DNA from: Methanomassiliicoccales archaeon
GTDB lineage: Archaea > Thermoplasmatota > Thermoplasmata > Methanomassiliicoccales > JACIVX01
DNA: 5,169 nucleotides
Reading direction: 5' to 3'
Assembly (NCBI GenBank): GCA_028682925.1
Contig: JAJRAG010000120.1
Span: 1-5,169, forward strand
Part shown: piece by piece, positions 1 to 5,071 of the stretch
Numbering within the stretch: position 1 is the stretch's first letter
How the letters are laid out: each line of letters opens with the position of its first letter
Notes under the pieces: model-generated
Told to the model about the DNA's origin: nothing
Databases searched by the model: none
Seen by the model: the letters and a program-made list of their open reading frames with translations, nothing else
Translations under genes and position numbers: made by a program

Positions 1-836
1 ACGTGAGCTTCGAGACCGAGGTACTCCTTCGGCAGACCAAATGCAAGACCGTACAGCTGCGAGAGGTGAATGACCGGTATGTCGTAGCCCGGTATGTCTT
101 TCTGCGTCCGGTCGTACTGGAGATGGCAGAAGGGGCAAACATCGATTATGAACCTCGCGCCCGACTTCTTTACGTTGCCGAGCTTCTCCTCCGTCATCTT
201 CATAGCGATATCGTTCGCCCTTGTTCTCAGACCTCCACCGGCACCGCAGCACATTCCTTTGTCGCGATAGTTGACGCTCTTCACGCCGACCGCCTCTACG
301 AGCTCGTCGAGGATCGTCGGCCTCTCCGGGTCGTCCAACTGCTTTATCTTGCTAGGTTTGGCGAAGTGACAACCATAGTGTACGGCAACCTTGTAGTCGA
401 GAGGCTGAACGACCTTTGACTTGATTTTGTCAATGCCGACGTCCTTGTGCAGCACATCGGCGAAATGGCGGACCTTGATCTTACCTCCCGTGTACTCAAG
501 TCCGACCTCCTTCAGGATCTTGTTGACTTCCTTCACCATCTCCGGATGCTCGTGCAGCAGATGAGCCGCATCGAACAGAGAACCGAAGCAGCCGTTGCAT
601 ATCGTAAGGATGTCCAGACCTTTCCTCTCAGCAAGCGCGAGGTTGCGAGCGGCCAACGTGAGCCAGGTAGTCTGGTCAAATGATCTTATCACACCTGGGG
701 CTGGACAGCATCCAGCTCCTTCCAGGTCGACTAGCTCCACATCGAGCGACTTGAACACTTCCCTCGTCGCCTTCTCGATCCCAGGATACCTAAGCGGGGC
801 GATGCATCCGAGGAAGAAAGCGTACTTGTCGGTCAT
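1..836 (-). CDS. hdrB: Heterodisulfide reductase subunit B (HdrB), 3' end cut by window
   Basis: This is the catalytic subunit of heterodisulfide reductase, which in methanogens reduces CoM-S-S-CoB at two noncubane [4Fe-4S] clusters; in non-methanogens the substrate may differ. The visible 278 codons carry both cysteine-rich CCG domains. The first is C11, C43-C44, C80-x2-C83 (TICNGCFGS), and the second is C156 (HYGCH), C196-C197 (GMCCGAGGG), C234-x2-C237 (DVCPFCH). All ten cysteines are present and no frameshift is seen. HdrB is usually about 290-300 residues, so only a short tail is missing. The ATG at 836-834 directly follows the hdrC stop and has a GGAGG ribosome site 7 nt upstream inside hdrC, so translation is probably coupled. 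The order hdrC then hdrB matches the domain order of the fused HdrD protein. No hdrA is visible here. The identification is secure; the natural disulfide substrate is not. Confidence 0.95.
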   Translation of the reverse strand, partial: MTDKYAFFLGCIAPLRYPGIEKATREVFKSLDVELVDLEGAGCCPAPGVIRSFDQTTWLTLAARNLALAERKGLDILTICNGCFGSLFDAAHLLHEHPEMVKEVNKILKEVGLEYTGGKIKVRHFADVLHKDVGIDKIKSKVVQPLDYKVAVHYGCHFAKPSKIKQLDDPERPTILDELVEAVGVKSVNYRDKGMCCGAGGGLRTRANDIAMKMTEEKLGNVKKSGARFIIDVCPFCHLQYDRTQKDIPGYDIPVIHLSQLYGLAFGLPKEYLGLEAH

Positions 837-1346
837 CTACTTCCCTCCGATGAGCTTGTCGAAGCCAGTGATCTGCATGATCTTCTTCCAGTCCTCCAGC
901 GCTTTGGCGTTGCCGAGCACTGTCGGCGGTTGCTCAGGAATCCCGAGCTTCTTTCGTAAATTTCTGTATTCATCGGTCAGGGGGATCGTGTGGCCGGTGT
1001 TCATCATATTCGATGCTGTCTTCTTATGCGAATCCGCCATGTAGCCTTCCTTGACCGCGAAGTTCCTCAGAATCATGATTATGTCTGTGATGTCAACGCC
1101 CCTAGGGCACCTCTCCACACATGTGTAACAAGTCGTACACATCCAAAGATCATCGGACGGAAGGATATCTTCTTTCAATCCCAACTGAGCCTTTCTAATC
1201 AGCTTCCTTGTTCGGAAAGCTGTCTGTCTTCCAGAAGGACAGCTCGCTGTGCAAGTGCCGCACTGGTAGCAGAGGTTCAAAGTCTTGCCGCCGGATTTGA
1301 CGATTCGATCAGCGAACTCCGGGTTAGGCTCCTTGATGTTGGCCAT
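837..1346 (-). CDS. hdrC: Heterodisulfide reductase subunit C (HdrC)
   Basis: This is a small cytoplasmic iron-sulfur protein that passes electrons from HdrA to the HdrB active site. The 169-residue product has two classical [4Fe-4S] motifs: C26-x2-C29-x2-C32-x3-C36-P (CYQCGTCTASCP) and C70-x2-C73-x2-C76-x3-C80-P (CTTCYTCVERCP). A helical C-terminal part follows with no further cysteines. Length and motif spacing are normal for HdrC. The start ATG (1346-1344) has GGTGA 6 nt upstream and a TATA-like box about 35 nt upstream, giving a short leader. It is the first gene of an hdrC-hdrB unit, 74 bp downstream of a regulator gene on the same strand. The stop is TAG and the very next codon, in the same frame, is the hdrB ATG. 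A ferredoxin-domain protein of another Hdr-like complex is the only real alternative; the neighbouring hdrB makes HdrC the best call. Confidence 0.95.
   Translation of the reverse strand: MANIKEPNPEFADRIVKSGGKTLNLCYQCGTCTASCPSGRQTAFRTRKLIRKAQLGLKEDILPSDDLWMCTTCYTCVERCPRGVDITDIIMILRNFAVKEGYMADSHKKTASNMMNTGHTIPLTDEYRNLRKKLGIPEQPPTVLGNAKALEDWKKIMQITGFDKLIGGK
844..848 (-). promoter_or_regulatory. Ribosome binding site of hdrB
   Basis: On the minus strand GGAGG lies within the last codons of hdrC, 7 nt before the hdrB ATG. It is a strong match to the 3' end of 16S rRNA. It decides the hdrB start and argues for independent initiation right after the hdrC TAG. Confidence 0.8.
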
Positions 1347-1352
1347 TAAACG

Positions 1353-1357
1353 TCACC
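1353..1357 (-). promoter_or_regulatory. Ribosome binding site of hdrC
   Basis: GGTGA on the minus strand, 6 nt before the hdrC ATG, matches the right half of the archaeal anti-Shine-Dalgarno consensus (GGAGGTGATC). It supports the chosen start. Confidence 0.6.
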
Positions 1358-1379
1358 GAGGCGTGAAAAGCACGAAACT

Positions 1380-1389
1380 CTATATAAGG
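1380..1389 (-). promoter_or_regulatory. TATA box of the hdrCB unit
   Basis: On the minus strand CCTTATATAG resembles the archaeal TATA consensus. Its centre is about 38 nt from the hdrC ATG, so a transcript starting about 26 nt downstream would have a leader of roughly 12 nt that includes the GGTGA ribosome site. A second, weaker CATATAG copy lies just upstream (about 1390-1396). The box suggests that hdrCB can be transcribed independently of the regulator gene before it. Confidence 0.6.
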
Positions 1390-1411
1390 CTATATGAAGA
1401 AACACAGTAGG

Positions 1412-1429
1412 TTTACCTTTTTAGGTAAA
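1412..1429. repeat. Inverted repeat upstream of hdrC, over the regulator stop codon
   Basis: Perfect 7-bp arms TTTACCT (1412-1418) and AGGTAAA (1423-1429) are separated by TTTT on the plus strand. The TAA stop of the regulator gene (1423-1421) falls within it. It sits about 25-45 bp upstream of the hdrC TATA box. On the minus strand the spacer is AAAA and no T-run follows, so it does not look like an intrinsic terminator of the regulator. An operator for hdrCB or an mRNA hairpin at the end of the regulator message are both possible. Confidence 0.45.
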
Positions 1430-2239
1430 TCTGCGATGTATACGTTCCTTCTTCAGCTCGGCGATCAGTGCCAGTATCTTCGGCGTCTGTTTCTTGTGCA
1501 CCGCGAAGATCTTGTGGGCAAGCATCTTCATATCTGTTGCACCCTTCAACTTGATTCCTTTTCTCGTCAGCAGGCTCTGGTTGATGAAGAAGCTAAGGTT
1601 CGAACCCATCAAATCGGGAAGAAAGGGAACGGTACCCTTTACCTTGTACCGGATTCCTTGATCGTCCAAATACTTGAAACCCAATCGCTGGGCACCATAT
1701 CGGAATCGCATGTAGTTAGGACCTCTGGCCATATGAACGAGGTTGTCCTCCGCTACCTCATCCCACATCACACCTTCGAGATCGTAGACGTGGAGAGGAT
1801 CGTCTACGACGACGAGGTCCATCAGTCCCGACCGGAAGTCCCGGAGATTACGATCGTCATCCGAGATGATCAGATCGTACATTCCGGTTTTGTCGACCTT
1901 TGACAGCGCGCAAAGAAGGAGTTCCTCAGTGACGATCGTTCCTCCAACGACAAGTGTTTTGCCTGTTCTGATTCTGGCACTCAGCGCCGAGTACTCAAGG
2001 ACGATGCTCTCCGCTTCTGAAGTGAGGGTCGTCCCAGAAGATGACGTGACCAAGAGATCAACCCCGACGCGCTTTTCCATGCGCCTGAGGTATCGATGAA
2101 GCACAGGAACCGAAATCTCCAGTCTCTCCGAGGCCCTCTTCTGACTCCCCTCCTCATATACCGCTTTTAGAACATCAAGAAGGCGGGTCGTGATCTGGAC
2201 GCCGTTGACTATCAGCGAGACCGAGGGCTCTATCTCCAC
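1421..2239 (-). CDS. LysR-type/ModE-like transcriptional regulator
   Basis: This 272-residue protein has the layout of a LysR-type regulator. Residues about 17-85 form a winged helix-turn-helix (LLDVLKAVYEEGSQKRASERL, then ISVPVLHRYLRRMEKRVGVDLL) ending in the wing motif TTLTSEAESIV. A linker helix and a periplasmic-binding-protein-like effector domain (about 93-260, beginning KTLVVGGTIVTEELL) follow. The N-terminal part also resembles the ModE DNA-binding domain. Its ligand cannot be told from sequence. The GTG at 2239-2237 is the first possible start after an in-frame TAG at 2269-2267. No ribosome site precedes it, and a TATA box lies about 25 bp upstream, so the message is probably leaderless. 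It is divergent from a hydrogenase maturation protease and precedes hdrCB on the same strand, so control of hydrogen/heterodisulfide genes is a reasonable inference. Autoregulation through the dyad at 2252-2279 is also likely. Confidence 0.8.
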   Translation of the reverse strand: MEIEPSVSLIVNGVQITTRLLDVLKAVYEEGSQKRASERLEISVPVLHRYLRRMEKRVGVDLLVTSSSGTTLTSEAESIVLEYSALSARIRTGKTLVVGGTIVTEELLLCALSKVDKTGMYDLIISDDDRNLRDFRSGLMDLVVVDDPLHVYDLEGVMWDEVAEDNLVHMARGPNYMRFRYGAQRLGFKYLDDQGIRYKVKGTVPFLPDLMGSNLSFFINQSLLTRKGIKLKGATDMKMLAHKIFAVHKKQTPKILALIAELKKERIHRRFT

Positions 2240-2251
2240 GATTGACGATTG
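2238..2251. repeat. Tandem 7-bp direct repeat ACGATTG x2
   Basis: ACGATTGACGATTG spans the GTG start of the regulator and abuts the operator dyad. It could be an accessory binding site or chance; nothing further supports a role. Confidence 0.35.
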
Positions 2252-2279
2252 GCTGTCAAGATATATCTAATTTGACAGC
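2252..2279. promoter_or_regulatory. Candidate operator dyad bracketing the divergent promoter
   Basis: Perfect 8-bp arms GCTGTCAA (2252-2259) and TTGACAGC (2272-2279) flank a 12-bp spacer. The arms are 20 bp centre to centre, close to two helical turns, which suits a dimeric helix-turn-helix protein. The spacer holds the TATA-like box between the regulator (start 2239) and the hydrogenase maturation protease (start 2299). Binding here would be expected to block TBP for both genes. That the neighbouring LysR-type protein binds it is inference from position. Confidence 0.65.
2260..2268. promoter_or_regulatory. Shared, nearly symmetrical TATA box of the divergent gene pair
   Basis: GATATATCT reads almost the same on both strands. 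On the minus strand its centre is about 25 bp from the regulator GTG, predicting a leaderless transcript. On the plus strand it is about 35 bp from the protease ATG, predicting a leader of about 10 nt. No other convincing TATA box exists in this roughly 60-bp gap. Confidence 0.6.
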
Positions 2280-2298
2280 ACATACCAGCAGTGAATCA

Positions 2299-2766
2299 AT
2301 GGCGAAGAGAATCCTGGTCCTTGGGATTGGAAGTCCGATAGTCAGCGACGACGCGATCGGGATAAGAGTCTCGGAGAGAATTCAATCGCTAGGTCTAGAC
2401 GGCGTGGACGTCAGGGAGGTAAGCGCAAGCGGGTTGGATCTGATCGAGATCATGCTCGATTATGATAAGGTCATCATCGTCGACGCAATAATGACCTCCG
2501 AGCATCCATTGGGCTCGATAATCTTGCTGGACGAAAGTGCCTTTTCGACTTCAGTGCACGGAGCAAATCCGCATGATGTCAACATCGCAACGACGATAGA
2601 GCTCGGAAGAATGCTTGAACCTGAGAGGATGCCTGAGAGAATCATCTTCGTCGCAATAGAAGTCGCGGATACCTGGACCGTAAGCTATAACATGACCGAG
2701 GAGGTCGTAAGAGCAATACCGATCGCCGTGGAGATGATCACGGAGATTATCAGGAAGGAAGAATAG
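2299..2766 (+). CDS. Hydrogenase maturation endopeptidase, HycI/HybD (M52) family
   Basis: This cytoplasmic protease removes the C-terminal tail of a [NiFe]-hydrogenase large subunit after nickel insertion. The 155-residue product begins MAKRILVLGIGSP and has the family signature GIGSPIVSDDAIGIRV (residues 9-24). By comparison with HybD, the nickel-sensing ligands are D18, D62 (IIVDAIMT) and H92 (NPHDV); all three positions hold suitable residues. The usual GxGN reads GIGS, so Asn is replaced by Ser12. ATG 2299 is preferred because the protein then starts directly at the first beta strand and the TATA box lies upstream. An earlier in-frame TTG at 2242 would put the promoter inside the gene. 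The ribosome site is weak (GTGA, 2291-2294). The partner hydrogenase is not in the window; FrhD-like or Mvh-type specificity cannot be decided. The TAG stop lies one base from the convergent M16 gene. Confidence 0.88.
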   Translation: MAKRILVLGIGSPIVSDDAIGIRVSERIQSLGLDGVDVREVSASGLDLIEIMLDYDKVIIVDAIMTSEHPLGSIILLDESAFSTSVHGANPHDVNIATTIELGRMLEPERMPERIIFVAIEVADTWTVSYNMTEEVVRAIPIAVEMITEIIRKEE

Positions 2767-2767
2767 A

Positions 2768-4066
2768 TCAGAAATCGATCGAATCGATGCTTTTCGAACA
2801 ACCCCTTGAAATCCTGGCCGGGGCGTGCAAGGCCACGCACATTTTCTTCCTATCAAGGAGATTGCGAGCGACTCTCACGACATCATCCTCAGTGATCTTC
2901 TCGAAAGCCTGTAGTATGTCCTCCTCGGTGGGAGCTTTTTCAGTCAGTAGGAAAAACTCACCGAGATGGAACATGCGGGACTCTGTGGACTCGAGCTTCC
3001 TCACAAGGATTCCCTTTATCAGACGCTTCGCCCTGGTGAGCTCCCCCTTCACAAGGCCTTCAGACTTTATCTGATGCAACTCGGAAGACACCAGTCGGAC
3101 GACACTCTCCATGCTCTTGGTCGAGGTCGAGAAGAACACGCCGATGACTCCGCAGTCGCTGAAGGGATGAGAAATCGTGTATATCGAATACGCCAATCCC
3201 CTATCCTCTCTGATCTTCTGGTACAACCTCGAGCTCGTGCCAGCGCCGAGAATCGCGCCAAGCAGAGTCTGAACGTACCTATCCGAATGAGAGGCGTTCA
3301 AACCGGGGAATCCCATTCCTACATAGGCCTGATCGCCCTCCCTGGGAAATATCTCGACGAGCGATCTCGCTAAGGGCGGACTTCTGCTGCTTCCGAGGCC
3401 AGGTTTCAAATGTGAATCAAACCGCCCCGATGCCCACTCCTCTACCTGACCTACCCTGACGTTCCCGCAGGCGGCCACAACGAAATTCTTGGGATGATAT
3501 GTGTCGTGAAAGAACCTCCTGACGTCTTCGCTTGACAATGACGCAATTCCATCCGTTTCACCAGTCTCAGCAGATGCCATGGGATGACCGTTCCAGAGCG
3601 TGCGCGAAAGTAGATGGTGGATATATGTGTCAGGTTCGTCCTTCAACATCCTGATCTCTTCGGCTACGACCTTCTTCTCATTGTCCACGGATTCATCGTC
3701 GAGCTTAGGATCCAGCAGGAGGTCGGACAATATGTCCTCGGCAATATCAAAAGTCTCGTCAAGGGAGACGGCGTAGTAGCAGGTCGATTCCTTCCCAGTG
3801 TAACCGTTGAGCTCACCGCCAGCCGCCTCGATCAATTCAGACGTTTCTTTCGAGTTCCTTCTCCTTGTTCCCTTGAACATTGCATGTTCAAGCAGATGAG
3901 CCAGACCTTCTCGGCCGCGCGGTTCATCTCTGGATCCGACCCTGACATAGACGGACAGAGCCACAGATCTGGCATAAGGCAATCGTTCCACTATGACCGG
4001 GATACCCGCTTGAGTATGGGCAAGGGATACTTTTTCGCCTTTCAACGAAGACGAGAGAACAAACAC
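2768..4066 (-). CDS. M16 family zinc metallopeptidase (MPP/PqqL-like)
   Basis: This is a single-chain protein of 432 residues, the usual size of two-domain M16B peptidases that cleave peptides inside a clam-shell dimer. The inverted zinc motif HLLEH is at residues 57-61 (H57, E60, H61). The distal zinc ligand falls in VVAEEIRM (probably E137). The second domain has the conserved GTSSRLYQKIREDRGLAYSIY block (276-296) with the Arg-Tyr pair (R289, Y293) used in substrate binding. All catalytic residues are present, so it should be active. There is no signal peptide or membrane segment, so it is likely cytoplasmic. The start is uncertain. GTG 4066 is the first start after an in-frame TAA and lies inside a palindrome, while TTG 4045 (residue 8) would give a more typical N-terminus. 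No clear ribosome site precedes either. The gene is convergent with the hydrogenase protease (1-bp gap) and divergent from the PAC2 gene. The physiological substrate is unknown. Confidence 0.92.
   Translation of the reverse strand: MFVLSSSLKGEKVSLAHTQAGIPVIVERLPYARSVALSVYVRVGSRDEPRGREGLAHLLEHAMFKGTRRRNSKETSELIEAAGGELNGYTGKESTCYYAVSLDETFDIAEDILSDLLLDPKLDDESVDNEKKVVAEEIRMLKDEPDTYIHHLLSRTLWNGHPMASAETGETDGIASLSSEDVRRFFHDTYHPKNFVVAACGNVRVGQVEEWASGRFDSHLKPGLGSSRSPPLARSLVEIFPREGDQAYVGMGFPGLNASHSDRYVQTLLGAILGAGTSSRLYQKIREDRGLAYSIYTISHPFSDCGVIGVFFSTSTKSMESVVRLVSSELHQIKSEGLVKGELTRAKRLIKGILVRKLESTESRMFHLGEFFLLTEKAPTEEDILQAFEKITEDDVVRVARNLLDRKKMCVALHAPARISRGCSKSIDSIDF
2774..2794 (+). terminator. Possible terminator hairpin after the hydrogenase maturation protease
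   Basis: ATCGAT (2774-2779), a CGA loop and ATCGAT (2783-2788) can form a 6-bp hairpin followed by GCTTTT, 7 bases past the protease stop. The same bases encode the SIDSID tail of the convergent M16 peptidase, so coding repetition may be the whole explanation. Confidence 0.25.
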
Positions 4067-4079
4067 TAGTGTTTATTCT
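4056..4079. repeat. 24-bp palindrome with one mismatched pair at the M16 gene start
   Basis: The core AAACACTAGTGTTT (4061-4074) is a perfect 14-bp palindrome. After one mismatched pair (4060/4075) the symmetry continues with AGAA (4056-4059) and TTCT (4076-4079). It covers the putative GTG start and the AT-rich stretch just upstream. It may be an operator, or a hairpin near the 5' end of the message. Confidence 0.5.
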
Positions 4080-4163
4080 TTTCGCAGACAGCAAATGAGA
4101 CTGCGCACGGTCGATATTCCAGATGTCCGAGGACCAGCCAGATGTTCGACAAGACAACAAGGG

Positions 4164-4170
4164 TTAAGTA
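4164..4170 (+). promoter_or_regulatory. Candidate TATA box of the PAC2 gene
   Basis: TTAAGTA preceded by purine-rich AAGGG (a BRE-like context) lies about 38 bp before ATG 4205. This predicts a start about 12 nt ahead of the ATG. It falls inside the longer open frame beginning at 4142 and so favours the 4205 start. The match to consensus is only fair. Confidence 0.4.
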
Positions 4171-4204
4171 TGCTCGCCTTCCATTAACATCCTTGGGATT
4201 AGAA

Positions 4205-4972
4205 ATGCACAGGAGTCCAGACCCTTTCCTAAATGAGTACAAATTGGACGCCAAGTTTCCGGAGGCCGTGGCGATCATCGGGTTCCCGAGCGTCGGCCTG
4301 GTCGGTTCAATCGCCGCGAACTTCATCGTGAGAACGATGAAGCTTGAGAGGATTGCGACGGTCATTTCAAAGGACTTCCCGCCATACACCATCGTTCACG
4401 AAGGCGTTCCATCTCCCCCGGTACGCATATACTCTGGTGAGAGGAAATGCATAGACGGAATCCGATGCGATCAGCTCGTGGTGGTTATGGCTGAGTTCAT
4501 GCCCAGCCCGAATCTGATTAAGCCCGTCACCGATCTCGTGCTTGAATGGTGCAAGCAAAAGGAGATTGGCATGATAGTGACACTTGAGGGAATCAACGTC
4601 GGGGAGGTCGCCGGAGAGGTCCAGACATATGGCATTGGAAGCACAGAACGAGCCAGGATCACGCTGGAGAAGTACGGGGTCAAGGAGATGCGGGAAGGCA
4701 TGGTGTCTGGAATATCAGGAGTGCTATTGTACGAAGGAGATCGCCTCGGCATCGACGTAATATGTCTTCTTGGTCCGGCGAGATTAGACATGCCGGATGC
4801 CAGGGGTTCGGCCAGACTTCTGGAGATCGTCGGAAAGATGCTACCGGAGCTGAAGCTTGACCCAGAGCCTTTGTATAAGGAGGCCGAGCAGATCGAGCAA
4901 CAGTTGAAAGCTGCGATGGAGAGCGTGAAGCAGCCTAAGAAAATCGGCGAAGAATCAGTCATCTACGGATGA
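4205..4972 (+). CDS. PAC2-family proteasome assembly chaperone/activator (PbaB-like)
   Basis: This 255-residue protein belongs to the PAC2 family (archaeal PbaA/PbaB, eukaryotic PAC1/PAC2; COG2047-type). The N-terminal strand-loop IIGFPSVGLVGSIAANFIV (residues 24-42) is the family hallmark. The conserved core continues through VVVMAEFMPSP, VTLEGINVGE, the GIGSTERARI loop and VSGISGVLLYEGDRLGIDVICLLG. A charged helix (about 217-240) leads to the C-terminus, which is Val-Ile-Tyr-Gly. Ile-Tyr-Gly fits the HbYX motif that docks activators such as PAN, PA26-like caps and Pyrococcus PbaB into 20S proteasome alpha-ring pockets. A cytoplasmic role in proteasome assembly or gate opening is therefore likely. 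ATG 4205 is chosen over ATG 4142 because the candidate TATA box lies between them and the residues from 4142 do not look family-like. No proteasome gene is in the window. Some PAC2-family members have no known function, so activity is inferred. Confidence 0.88.
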   Translation: MHRSPDPFLNEYKLDAKFPEAVAIIGFPSVGLVGSIAANFIVRTMKLERIATVISKDFPPYTIVHEGVPSPPVRIYSGERKCIDGIRCDQLVVVMAEFMPSPNLIKPVTDLVLEWCKQKEIGMIVTLEGINVGEVAGEVQTYGIGSTERARITLEKYGVKEMREGMVSGISGVLLYEGDRLGIDVICLLGPARLDMPDARGSARLLEIVGKMLPELKLDPEPLYKEAEQIEQQLKAAMESVKQPKKIGEESVIYG

Positions 4973-4990
4973 GTTAATTTCCTCCCCCCG

Positions 4991-5011
4991 TGGTCATTGA
5001 GCTCTTGACCA
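4991..5011. repeat. Inverted repeat between the PAC2 and GTPase genes
   Basis: TGGTCA (4991-4996) and TGACCA (5006-5011) are perfect 6-bp arms around 9 bases, followed by the pyrimidine run TCTTTCT. GACCA recurs at 5021-5025 and 5028-5032. The element could be a hairpin ending the PAC2 message or a binding site ahead of the GTPase promoter. Evidence is weak either way. Confidence 0.3.
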
Positions 5012-5036
5012 TCTTTCTGAGACCAACGACCAAACA

Positions 5037-5043
5037 TTAAATA
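5037..5043 (+). promoter_or_regulatory. Candidate TATA box of the small GTPase gene
   Basis: TTAAATA lies about 32 bp before the GTPase ATG, predicting a leader of only about 6 nt. No convincing ribosome site is present, consistent with a short-leader or leaderless transcript separate from the PAC2 gene. Confidence 0.5.
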
Positions 5044-5071
5044 GAGAGGCGCAGATACATCTGGTATCTCC

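Noticed and set aside
3..419. Plus-strand open frame of 138 codons
   Set aside because: It is antisense to hdrB, whose cysteine motifs are unmistakable; the plus-strand product has no recognisable domain.
595..1349. Two plus-strand open frames (595-1044 and 990-1349) across hdrB and hdrC
   Set aside because: They are opposite to genuine iron-sulfur protein genes, with no family features or convincing start signals of their own.
1362..1374. CGTG-AAAAG-CACG short inverted repeat in the hdrC leader region
   Set aside because: Four-base arms are too short to separate from chance, and the predicted transcription start lies just past it.
1394..1903. Plus-strand open frame of 169 codons
   Set aside because: It is antisense to the LysR-type regulator, which has a clear helix-turn-helix and effector domain; it lacks any recognisable motif.
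2242..2298. N-terminal extension of the hydrogenase maturation protease from TTG 2242
   Set aside because: It would cover the operator dyad and TATA box, and its residues do not belong to the M52 fold, which begins at MAKRILVLG.
2551..2856. Minus-strand open frame of 101 codons across the convergent gene ends
   Set aside because: It overlaps the 3' ends of two well-supported genes and shows no motif.
4142..4204. N-terminal extension of the PAC2 protein from ATG 4142
   Set aside because: The 21 extra residues do not look family-like, and a candidate TATA box at 4164-4170 lies within them. It cannot be fully excluded without transcript mapping.
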